DNA of 5,447 nucleotides, taken from assembly GCA_007132825.1 (NCBI GenBank), contig SLNX01000155.1, positions 1 through 5,447 on the forward strand, read 5' to 3'. Below, piece by piece: positions 1 to 5,447 of this stretch. The first letter of the stretch is position 1; every line of letters starts with the position of its first letter. The position numbers and the translations under genes are program-made. The notes below the pieces were generated by a model. It worked only from the letters and a program-made list of their open reading frames with translations. It made no database searches and was not told the DNA's origin. This DNA is from Bacteroidales bacterium. Lineage in GTDB: Bacteria > Bacteroidota > Bacteroidia > Bacteroidales > UBA7960.

Positions 1-980
1 CGGGCAAGGGCAATGTGACTCCTGACATGGAAAGGGTTGTATGCGAGTGCCGATTTGAAATATTTGCGGGCATCTTTTTGTGTCAGGGTATCCGACAACA
101 TCATCACACCATGTTCATAATACAAAGAGTCGATATGGGCAATGGCATGGTTAAAATCTTTGCGTAGCAGTGCTATCCTTTCAGAAAGCTTCTCATAAAA
201 CGGAAAAATCTCCTCCGGATCGTTTTTTCTGATGTCGATCCAATGATGAAATGGTGCATAATCGATCACTGCCATTGCAGATTCGGCATCACAAAGAATG
301 AATTCATCAAGCAGTAGCTTTTCAGGATTCGCTACCGAGAGCCCTGCTGCCTGATTATAAATCAATTCAAGCTGATCAGCAGCATGGTAATAGGATTTCA
401 GCGCATTGTTCCATTTTGTCATCCGATCCTGCATCCGGTCATCATAATAAAAACGATAATCAACAAATTCGATCCTTAAATCATTCATATCGCCATCATA
501 ACGAAAAGAAAACTCAAACCAGGTATTATCTTCTTCACCAATGCACAATGCCCTGATGTGATCTTCGAAAACAACTGCATCCGACAAACCGGTGACTTTT
601 AGTTGTATATCAGCCAAATCAGGAATAAGAACATGTTCAAGGCTGAAATCATGATAAAAGATATCTCCCGTTACAGTTTCTTTGTCCGGTTTGATGGTTA
701 GCAGATACTTGCTACCTTGCTTCAGGTACAGATGGATTGTAAGGTCAGCCTTATACTGATATCTGGTGAATGCCCTGAGCTTCCCCGATCCTTCAGCAAT
801 CATGAGCAGGATTTGATTGATGTCGCTTGCCCGCTGATCGGGGTAGGGATTGAAAGAGAACTCCTGATGCACCTGCTTTTGTGTAACGATCTGCTGACCG
901 GAGGCAGCAAGCAGCATGCTACCGGTCAACATAAGTAGGAGAGCTGTTTTCAGATATTTCAGAAAACCGGGATATATCAT
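1..980 (-). CDS. Secreted protein of unknown function with a TPR-like motif (3' end cut by window edge)
   Basis: An open reading frame of 326 codons runs leftward from an ATG at 978-980 and leaves the window without a stop, so the C-terminus is missing. Residues 1 to about 28 form a signal peptide: lysines at 8 and 11, a leucine-rich core (ALLLMLTGSMLLAAS), and no lipobox cysteine, so export to the periplasm or beyond is inferred. Residues about 75-175 look beta-rich, with alternating hydrophobic and aromatic residues (e.g. YKADLTIHLYLKQGSKYLL). From about 180 on the protein becomes helical. Near the edge, A304, F308, A311 and P316 have exactly the spacing of TPR consensus positions 20, 24, 27 and 32, so a TPR array may continue outside. 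I do not recognise the family and assign no function. The ATG is preferred because it is followed directly by a good signal peptide and lies about 45 bases after a TAnnTTTG box. The frame stays open upstream to a TGA near 1085 but offers no better start. Confidence 0.85.
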   Translation of the reverse strand, partial: MIYPGFLKYLKTALLLMLTGSMLLAASGQQIVTQKQVHQEFSFNPYPDQRASDINQILLMIAEGSGKLRAFTRYQYKADLTIHLYLKQGSKYLLTIKPDKETVTGDIFYHDFSLEHVLIPDLADIQLKVTGLSDAVVFEDHIRALCIGEEDNTWFEFSFRYDGDMNDLRIEFVDYRFYYDDRMQDRMTKWNNALKSYYHAADQLELIYNQAAGLSVANPEKLLLDEFILCDAESAMAVIDYAPFHHWIDIRKNDPEEIFPFYEKLSERIALLRKDFNHAIAHIDSLYYEHGVMMLSDTLTQKDARKYFKSALAYNPFHVRSHIALA

Positions 981-1028
981 TGAATTATCGTGCGCAATGG
1001 AACAACTACTTTCTTTTTTTATTGACGA

Positions 1029-1036
1029 CAAAGTTA
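1029..1036 (-). promoter_or_regulatory. Putative Bacteroidota -7 box for the secreted TPR-like protein
   Basis: On the minus strand this reads TAACTTTG, matching the Bacteroidota sigma-ABfr -7 consensus TAnnTTTG. It lies about 48 bases before the ATG at 980. No TTTG -33 element is visible at the expected 19-21 base spacing, so support rests on the -7 box and its position in a divergent intergenic region. Confidence 0.45.
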
Positions 1037-1072
1037 GTGTTTTAGCTTTAATGAATGTTGCACATAAGGCTA

Positions 1073-1103
1073 TTTGGAATTATCAGGAATAAATGTAATT
1101 TTG
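1073..1103 (+). promoter_or_regulatory. Bacteroidota-type promoter (-33 TTTG, -7 TAATTTTG) for the YciO-like gene
   Basis: TTTG at 1073-1076 and TAATTTTG at 1096-1103 match the -33 (TTTG) and -7 (TAnnTTTG) elements of the Bacteroidota primary sigma factor, with 19 bases between them, which is within the usual spacing. Transcription would start near 1107-1110, giving a leader of about 20 bases before the ATG at 1128. This placement decides the start codon: an in-frame TTG at 1074 falls inside the -33 element and would not be transcribed from this promoter. Confidence 0.7.
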
Positions 1104-1127
1104 TGTGTTTCACAAAACCATACAGTC

Positions 1128-1748
1128 ATGATCATAAAAATACATCCTGAGAATCCAAGTCAGCGTCTGATAAGGCTGGTTGCAGACTGCATCCGCCAGG
1201 GAGGTGTTATTGTTTACCCAACCGATACGGTTTACGCATTGGGTTGTGACATAAGTCAGCCGAAAGCTGTTCAGCGAGTTGCACAGATTAAAGGGGTAAA
1301 GGCGGAGAAGGCCAATTTTTCCCTGATTTGTCATGATCTTAGCTATATATCAGAGCTCACAAAACCATTCAGCACGAGTGTTTATAAAGCGATGAAAAAG
1401 GTATTGCCCGGGCCTTACACATTTATCCTGAATGCCAACAGCAACGTACCCAAACTGTTTCAAAGCAGGAAAAAAACGGTAGGGATCAGGATTCCTGACA
1501 ACAACATTCCTCGTGAAATAGTTCGGGAGCTGGGCAACCCGATCATTTCCACTTCTGTTTATGATGATGATGAGATCCTGGAATATACCACCGACCCTGA
1601 ATTAATCCATGAGAAATATGAATCGCTGGTTGACATTGTTGTTGATGGCGGTTTTGGAGACAATCAGGCATCTACGGTGATAGATTGTACTGGAGAGGAT
1701 CTTGTTGTAATTCGTGAGGGGAAAGGCACTTTGGACCATATCCTGTAA
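1128..1748 (+). CDS. YciO-type YrdC/Sua5 family protein (L-threonylcarbamoyladenylate synthase-like)
   Basis: The 206-residue protein is a single YrdC-like domain. Family signatures are PTDTVYALG at 31-39, PGPYTFIL at 94-101, KKTVGIRIP at 115-123, STVID at 172-176 and VIREGKG at 194-200. The family makes threonylcarbamoyl-AMP from threonine, bicarbonate and ATP for the t6A37 modification of ANN-decoding tRNAs in the cytoplasm. Its length and its ends (IHPENPSQRL near the N-terminus) resemble E. coli YciO (206 residues, as I recall) more than TsaC. The KxR...SxN tetrad of TsaC/Sua5 is altered: K55-G-V57 replaces KxR, and S141-T-S143 replaces SxN. YciO has a similar STS and is reported to be a poor TsaC substitute. 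I therefore read this as YciO-like; the true TsaC/Sua5 may be elsewhere in the genome. ATG 1128 is chosen over the in-frame TTG at 1074, which lies in the promoter. The gene is monocistronic and converges with the M23 gene. Confidence 0.9.
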   Translation: MIIKIHPENPSQRLIRLVADCIRQGGVIVYPTDTVYALGCDISQPKAVQRVAQIKGVKAEKANFSLICHDLSYISELTKPFSTSVYKAMKKVLPGPYTFILNANSNVPKLFQSRKKTVGIRIPDNNIPREIVRELGNPIISTSVYDDDEILEYTTDPELIHEKYESLVDIVVDGGFGDNQASTVIDCTGEDLVVIREGKGTLDHIL

Positions 1749-1762
1749 AAACAATTAAACAA
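1749..1762. other. 14-base convergent intergenic junction
   Basis: The TAA of the plus-strand YciO-like gene and the TGA of the minus-strand M23 gene are separated by only 14 A-rich bases. There is no GC-rich hairpin with a T-run here, so any termination signals must lie within the opposing coding sequence or be factor-dependent, and the transcripts may overlap at their 3' ends. Confidence 0.8.
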
Positions 1763-3052
1763 TCATAGCGTAACTGATGCCACATCATCATTAAGGATGG
1801 TGCTTAATTTGTCTCTATAGAGATCTCTCTGAACAAAAAATTCATTCATGTATGCTTCCGGCAGCGGATCGCCGCTTGGAAAATCAAGCCTGAGATGGTC
1901 GACCTGCTGACCGTTTTTCCAGAACCGGAAACACACGTGCGGACCGGTGGCCATTCCGGTGCTTCCCACATAGCCGATCACATCACCCTGCGACACCCTG
2001 ACACCCGGTTTAATGCCGGTAGCAAAGCGCGACATATGCAGATACTGGGTCTCGTAAACGGCATTGTGTCGGATACGTACATAGTTTCCGTTGCCCCTGG
2101 TGTAACTCGTTCGCGTTATAACACCATCGCCAACTGCCAGGATTGGCGTGCCGTGCGGTGCGGCATAATCAGTTCCGTAATGGGGTCTGCGGTCGCCATG
2201 GATCGGATGGAGCCGGCTGTGTGAATAGCGACTTGTTATGCGGCCAACCTCAAGCGGTGCCCTTAGAAATGTCTTTCGCATATTGTTTCCATCCCCATCA
2301 AAATAGCCATTAATGGTATCGGAAAGAAACCGATATGCTTCAATCTCCCGACCACGATGGATAAAATGAACTGCATCAACACGTGATACACCAATGGAGC
2401 GATCGCCCACATACTGTTCCGAATAAAGCACCTTGAAACGATCGCCCGATTCAATACGATAAAAATCAACAGACCATGCCAGTACACGCGCCATATGGAT
2501 GACCAGGTCGGGGTGCAGCCCATGCTCCATCATCGTATTCCATAAGGAAGTACGAATAACGCCTGACGCTTTCTTCTTCTTTACAGAAACCTCTTTTTGT
2601 CCGCGCTCCACCCTGAGCGAATCGCTGAAATCAAGTATTACATAATCCAGGTCGGAGATCTCATAAATGAAATAGGTGGGTGCAGGAATTGTATCATCGG
2701 CAAAATAGGTATAATAATGATTTCCCCTCCTTACCCTTCTTGGATCAAAAACCTGCTGCATGGACTCGGCAATCTGGTGGATTTCCTGTCTTGTCTTGCC
2801 CAGGTTCTCCAGGATGTGTGAAAGGGTTTGACGCGACCCCACAACACCTTGTTCTACCCTGTATTCGCCTAGTGGAAAACCAAATTCATCACTTTCAACC
2901 TCAACAATTTCCGGAGCATCATCAACCAAATAACAAGTGCCGGTTGGCGCATCGGCAGAAGGACGCGCAATAAAAACAACATAGCTTAAAACAAACAGCA
3001 CCAATACAAGCACCGGCAGTATATATAACAGAATTCCTGATTTATCTCTCAT
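1763..3052 (-). CDS. Membrane-anchored M23 family metallopeptidase (peptidoglycan endopeptidase)
   Basis: This 429-residue protein has an N-terminal transmembrane anchor at about 7-28 (IDs: GILLYILPVLVLVLFVLSYV), placing the rest in the periplasm. Residues about 64-117 look like a divergent LysM/OapA-type domain (TLSHILENLGKTRQEIHQI). Residues about 165-245 match the second domain of MepM/Csd3-type enzymes (LAWSVDFYRIESGDRFKVLY). Residues about 265-390 are the LytM/M23 domain: zinc ligands H291 and D295 in HYGTD, H339 in QYLHMS, then GPHVCF with H372. The usual motif is HxH; here the third position, normally the last zinc ligand, is Cys374 (codon TGT). All other catalytic positions are present, and the rest of the domain is intact. 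I recall HVC-type motifs in other Bacteroidota M23 proteins, so it may be a lineage trait. The family cleaves peptide cross-links in peptidoglycan during growth or division. The gene follows the Yip1-family gene by 18 bases and is probably co-transcribed with it. Confidence 0.93.
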   Translation of the reverse strand: MRDKSGILLYILPVLVLVLFVLSYVVFIARPSADAPTGTCYLVDDAPEIVEVESDEFGFPLGEYRVEQGVVGSRQTLSHILENLGKTRQEIHQIAESMQQVFDPRRVRRGNHYYTYFADDTIPAPTYFIYEISDLDYVILDFSDSLRVERGQKEVSVKKKKASGVIRTSLWNTMMEHGLHPDLVIHMARVLAWSVDFYRIESGDRFKVLYSEQYVGDRSIGVSRVDAVHFIHRGREIEAYRFLSDTINGYFDGDGNNMRKTFLRAPLEVGRITSRYSHSRLHPIHGDRRPHYGTDYAAPHGTPILAVGDGVITRTSYTRGNGNYVRIRHNAVYETQYLHMSRFATGIKPGVRVSQGDVIGYVGSTGMATGPHVCFRFWKNGQQVDHLRLDFPSGDPLPEAYMNEFFVQRDLYRDKLSTILNDDVASVTL

Positions 3053-3070
3053 AGTACTTTTACATCTTTC

Positions 3071-3649
3071 TTACCCGGCAAAGATAAACAATTCAGACAG
3101 CAACAACATGCTTAGATGGGAAATGCTGAACACGATAAAATAGCTTACCAGGGTAAATCCAACAACTTTTTCTTTTGGCGTACCGAGGATCGGTCCGGCA
3201 CCTGCGCCAAACAGGAAAACCGTGTAAATGATCCCTAAAATCAGAACCGGTGCCATGTTTGGCGTGATCGCAGCAAAGGGCTGTGCAAGCATGAAAGGGG
3301 TGTATGCAAGGAGGATCAGCAGCATAGTTTTATCCTGGTTTGCTTCTGATTTAAATGCTTTTGATAACTTGGAAATCAGCAGGGCACCCAGCCAGACAGA
3401 TAAGGAATACCCCACAAAAGAGATAATGAAAATTCCTGAAAGCTGATCAGACCGCAAAGGGGTGTCCTGAAAAGCAAAAGCCTGCATGATGCGTGTCATA
3501 CGTCCTGCTGCAGCAAGCACCACAAGTGGCGCTCCATAGGAAACGATAAAGCTTCTCAGCTCGGGAAGGTTATTGGCAAACCTCTTAAAAAACGAAACGG
3601 GCTTCGTGAGCACGTCCCAGATCAGTCGTATGTTGTTGCTTTCTTTCAT
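3071..3649 (-). CDS. Yip1 family integral membrane protein
   Basis: The protein has 192 residues and about five predicted hydrophobic spans (roughly 33-52, 70-95, 107-127, 132-153 and 161-188). The N-terminal segment W11-DVLTKPVSFF is the tryptophan/proline motif typical of bacterial Yip1-domain proteins, and the polar loop with KLSKAFKSEANQDK followed by a PF-containing span (AYTPFMLAQPF) fits the same fold. Bacterial members have no settled function; the eukaryotic Yip1 proteins act in vesicle trafficking, which should not be carried over. It is the first gene of a probable two-gene unit with the M23 peptidase 18 bases downstream, which hints at a cell-envelope role but does not prove one. 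The ATG at 3647-3649 directly precedes the conserved motif and the leader is AT-rich without a Shine-Dalgarno sequence. Confidence 0.82.
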   Translation of the reverse strand: MKESNNIRLIWDVLTKPVSFFKRFANNLPELRSFIVSYGAPLVVLAAAGRMTRIMQAFAFQDTPLRSDQLSGIFIISFVGYSLSVWLGALLISKLSKAFKSEANQDKTMLLILLAYTPFMLAQPFAAITPNMAPVLILGIIYTVFLFGAGAGPILGTPKEKVVGFTLVSYFIVFSISHLSMLLLSELFIFAG

Positions 3650-3654
3650 GAAAA

Positions 3655-3670
3655 ATTTTTATTCAAAAAT
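3655..3670. repeat. Small AT-only inverted repeat in the yip1/xerD intergenic region
   Basis: ATTTTT and AAAAAT form 6-base arms around a 4-base ATTC loop, just upstream of the Yip1-family start codon. An overlapping perfect palindrome, AAAAATTTTT, lies at 3651-3660. The arms are pure A/T and would form a weak hairpin; chance occurrence in an AT-rich spacer is likely. Confidence 0.3.
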
Positions 3671-3671
3671 A
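3664..3671 (-). promoter_or_regulatory. Possible -7 box for the Yip1-M23 unit
   Basis: The minus strand reads TATTTTTG, which fits TAnnTTTG, 14 bases before the Yip1-family ATG. It would give a very short leader, and no TTTG lies at the -33 position. The match is easy to get by chance in such AT-rich sequence, so this is tentative. Confidence 0.3.
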
Positions 3672-3688
3672 CAACAATGTTTTTATCT

Positions 3689-3696
3689 TAACTTTG
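3689..3696 (+). promoter_or_regulatory. Putative Bacteroidota -7 box for xerD-hemW
   Basis: TAACTTTG matches TAnnTTTG and lies 37 bases before the xerD ATG, giving a leader of about 30 bases. The ten bases TAACTTTGTC are identical to those at the minus-strand box near 1027-1036. A clear TTTG -33 element is not present at 19-21 bases upstream. Confidence 0.5.
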
Positions 3697-3733
3697 TCTT
3701 TACATCAACCTTAATAAACAAAGCATACGACCA

Positions 3734-4651
3734 ATGAGCTGGACCTCCTGGAAGCGTGGTTTTGCCTCTTATCTCAGGCTGGAGCGATCCCTTTCCGATC
3801 ATTCCATTGTTGCCTATCTGGCTGATGTAGATAAGCTCGCTACCTTTTTTTCATCGGAGTCAAATCAGATTGCACCTGACAAGCTGACGCAAAAAGATCT
3901 TCTTAGTTTTATCCGGGAGGTACATGAAATGGGGGTTGGTGCCCGTACGCAAGCCAGGATCATCTCCGGTATCAAGGCATTTTATAAATATTTGCTAATT
4001 GAAAATGTGATTCAGAACAATCCGGCCGCCAACCTGGAAACGCCACGCATTGGGAGAAAAATGCCGGAGGTGCTTGCCATCCATGAGGTGGATGCCCTGA
4101 TTAATGCCATCGACATGAGCACTCCTGAGGGGCAGCGCAACCGGGCCATGATGGAGACACTTTATGGATGTGGTTTGAGGGTTTCTGAGCTTACAAACCT
4201 GAAAGTCTCTGACATCTATTTCTCGGATGAGTTTATCAGGGTAACAGGAAAAGGTAACAAACAAAGGGTGGTACCTGTCGGAAGGGAAGCACTTAAGCAG
4301 ATCAATCTTTATGTCAGCAGTACCCGAAATACAATCAACATGGCCCGTGGATATGAAGACCACCTTTTTCTGAATCGGCGGGGCAAAAACCTGAGCCGTG
4401 TCATGGTATTTCTGATAATTAAGGACCTTTGTCGGGCGGCAGGGATAAAGAAAACAGTTAGTCCGCACACCCTGCGCCACAGTTTTGCCACCCACCTGGT
4501 TGAGAATGGTGCCGACCTGAGGGCGGTGCAGGACATGCTCGGCCACGAGTCCATTACCACCACAGAAATATACACCCACCTGAGTAAAGAGTATTTGCGC
4601 GATAACCTGATCACCTTCCATCCGCGGGCACAGAAGAAAAGGTCACCATAA
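3734..4651 (+). CDS. xerD: Site-specific tyrosine recombinase XerD
   Basis: The 305-residue protein has the two-domain layout of Xer recombinases: an N-terminal SAM-like DNA-binding domain (about 5-92) and a C-terminal catalytic domain (about 110-295). The complete active site is visible: R149 in GCGLRVSEL, K173 in TGKGNKQR, H245 and R248 in SPHTLRHSFATHL, H271 in LGHESITTTEIYTHL, and the nucleophile Y280. As I recall the E. coli XerD residues, each of these sits one position later. The C-terminal FHPRA is also XerD-like (HHPRA in E. coli), which favours XerD over XerC. Xer recombinases act in the cytoplasm at dif, with FtsK, to resolve chromosome dimers; some are used by mobile elements, but nothing mobile surrounds this copy. 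The start ATG gives a full-length N-terminal domain and lies shortly after a TAnnTTTG box. hemW follows after 19 bases and probably shares the transcript. Confidence 0.95.
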   Translation: MSWTSWKRGFASYLRLERSLSDHSIVAYLADVDKLATFFSSESNQIAPDKLTQKDLLSFIREVHEMGVGARTQARIISGIKAFYKYLLIENVIQNNPAANLETPRIGRKMPEVLAIHEVDALINAIDMSTPEGQRNRAMMETLYGCGLRVSELTNLKVSDIYFSDEFIRVTGKGNKQRVVPVGREALKQINLYVSSTRNTINMARGYEDHLFLNRRGKNLSRVMVFLIIKDLCRAAGIKKTVSPHTLRHSFATHLVENGADLRAVQDMLGHESITTTEIYTHLSKEYLRDNLITFHPRAQKKRSP

Positions 4652-4670
4652 ATCTGAAAAACAAACAGAA

Positions 4671-5447
4671 ATGTCAGGAATATACATACATATCCCTTTC
4701 TGCCGGCAGGCTTGTCACTATTGCAACTTCCATTTTTCCGTTTCCCACAGAAACATCGACCCCTTTCTGAAGGCATTGTTGAAAGAAATTGAGATGCGTG
4801 AACACTTTTTTCAGGGGTCAAACAAGTCTGAGAAGTCGGTGATTGAAAGTGTTTATTTCGGCGGCGGCACCCCATCTGTCCTGGCAACAAAATCATTAGA
4901 TACCATCCTCAAAAAAGTTTCGAAGCAATTTAACATATCTGAAAATGCAGAAATTACGATAGAAACCAACCCTGACGACTTAAGCCTTAACAAACTCATG
5001 GGATATAAGGCAATTGGTGTAAACAGGTTAAGCATCGGGACTCAGAGCTTTCACGCAAGTGATCTAGCCTACATGAACCGCATTCACACTCCGGGTCAGG
5101 CCATTGAAAGCATAAAAAACAGCAAAAAAGCAGGATTCAGCAATATCACCATTGATCTGATCTACGGTACTCCCGGACTGACTGACCGGCTCTGGCAGGA
5201 AAACCTGGAACGTGTTGTTGATTTTGAAATACCCCATATTTCAGCCTACGCTTTAACTGTTGAGCCCAAAACACCCCTGGAGTATATGATCAGGAAAGGG
5301 AAAGCTTCACCGGTGGATGAGGAGCAATCTGCAAGGCAATTTGCGCAGATGCTTCATTTTTTACAAGATAAAGGATACCTTCATTATGAGATTTCGAATT
5401 TTGCAAGATCCGGTTGTTTCAGCCGGCACAACTTACTTTACTGGACA
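4671..5447 (+). CDS. hemW: Radical SAM heme chaperone HemW (3' end cut by window edge)
   Basis: The first 259 residues are present with no stop; a typical HemW is about 375-380 residues, so roughly a third is missing. The radical SAM cluster motif is C11-RQA-C15-HY-C18 in an IYIHIPFC context. Further family motifs are GGGTPS at 64-69, ETNPDD at 98-103, NRLSIGTQSF at 118-127, DLIYGTPG at 162-169, and YEISNFARSG...RHNLLYW at 239-258, the last being characteristic of HemW. There is no fourth cysteine right after the CxxxCxxC motif (C-N-F-H-F follows), unlike the true oxygen-independent coproporphyrinogen III oxidase HemN, with which HemW is often confused in annotation. HemW binds heme and delivers it to membrane respiratory enzymes; it is not expected to decarboxylate coproporphyrinogen. 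The ATG is preceded by an A-rich stretch (AAAAACAAACAGAA) and no Shine-Dalgarno sequence. It lies 19 bases after xerD, so co-transcription is likely. Confidence 0.93.
   Translation, partial: MSGIYIHIPFCRQACHYCNFHFSVSHRNIDPFLKALLKEIEMREHFFQGSNKSEKSVIESVYFGGGTPSVLATKSLDTILKKVSKQFNISENAEITIETNPDDLSLNKLMGYKAIGVNRLSIGTQSFHASDLAYMNRIHTPGQAIESIKNSKKAGFSNITIDLIYGTPGLTDRLWQENLERVVDFEIPHISAYALTVEPKTPLEYMIRKGKASPVDEEQSARQFAQMLHFLQDKGYLHYEISNFARSGCFSRHNLLYWT

Noticed and set aside
717..938. Plus-strand open frame of 73 codons near the left end
   Set aside because: It is antisense to the signal-peptide region and beta-rich half of the secreted protein and has no plausible start signal.
1749..1762. A bidirectional intrinsic terminator between the convergent genes
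   Set aside because: The 14-base gap holds no GC-rich inverted repeat; only A-rich sequence is present.
1895..2224. Plus-strand open frame of 109 codons opposite the M23 domain
   Set aside because: It overlaps the conserved catalytic domain of the M23 peptidase on the other strand and resembles nothing known.
3995..4621. Long minus-strand open frame (208 codons) opposite xerD
   Set aside because: It lies fully antisense to a xerD gene with all catalytic residues, and its translation shows no recognisable domain; it is a shadow of the real gene.
3734..4651. The tyrosine recombinase as the integrase of a mobile element
   Set aside because: Its residues and C-terminal HPRA match chromosomal XerD, it sits beside hemW, and there are no attachment-site repeats, tRNA gene or cargo genes around it.
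4309..4896. Minus-strand open frame (195 codons) across the xerD-hemW junction
   Set aside because: It overlaps two well-supported genes on the other strand, is rich in Cys/Arg, and has no family-like motifs, as expected for antisense noise.
4671..5447. Annotation as oxygen-independent coproporphyrinogen III oxidase (HemN)
   Set aside because: The fourth cysteine that HemN carries just after CxxxCxxC is absent, the N-terminal extension is missing, and the YEISNFA...RHNLLYW region is HemW-like.

Overview
The window looks like a chromosomal stretch from a Bacteroidota (Bacteroidetes) genome, probably a Bacteroidales-like or uncultured relative. Three things point there. TAnnTTTG promoter boxes precede four of the transcription units, one with a well-placed TTTG -33 element. 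Start codons are preceded by A-rich leaders and not by Shine-Dalgarno sequences. The proteins also have a Bacteroidota flavour, such as an M23 peptidase ending its motif in GPHVCF.

Layout from left to right: (1) a partial minus-strand gene for a secreted protein of unknown function with a TPR-like motif, running off the left edge; (2) a 147-base divergent promoter region; (3) a plus-strand YciO-type member of the YrdC/Sua5 family; (4) a convergent junction of only 14 bases; (5) a minus-strand pair, a Yip1-family membrane protein followed 18 bases later by a membrane-anchored M23 peptidoglycan hydrolase; (6) an 84-base divergent promoter region; (7) a plus-strand pair, the tyrosine recombinase XerD followed 19 bases later by the radical SAM heme chaperone HemW, cut by the right edge.

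The genes are mostly housekeeping: tRNA-modification-related chemistry, cell-wall remodelling, chromosome-dimer resolution and heme delivery. They form two divergent gene blocks that meet tail to tail, not one pathway. I see no mobile element, CRISPR array, tRNA or rRNA, and no convincing undescribed system. The points that deserve a second look are a His-to-Cys change at a zinc-ligand position of the M23 enzyme, the non-canonical catalytic tetrad of the YrdC-family protein (with a misleading upstream TTG start inside its promoter), and the unidentified secreted protein at the left edge.
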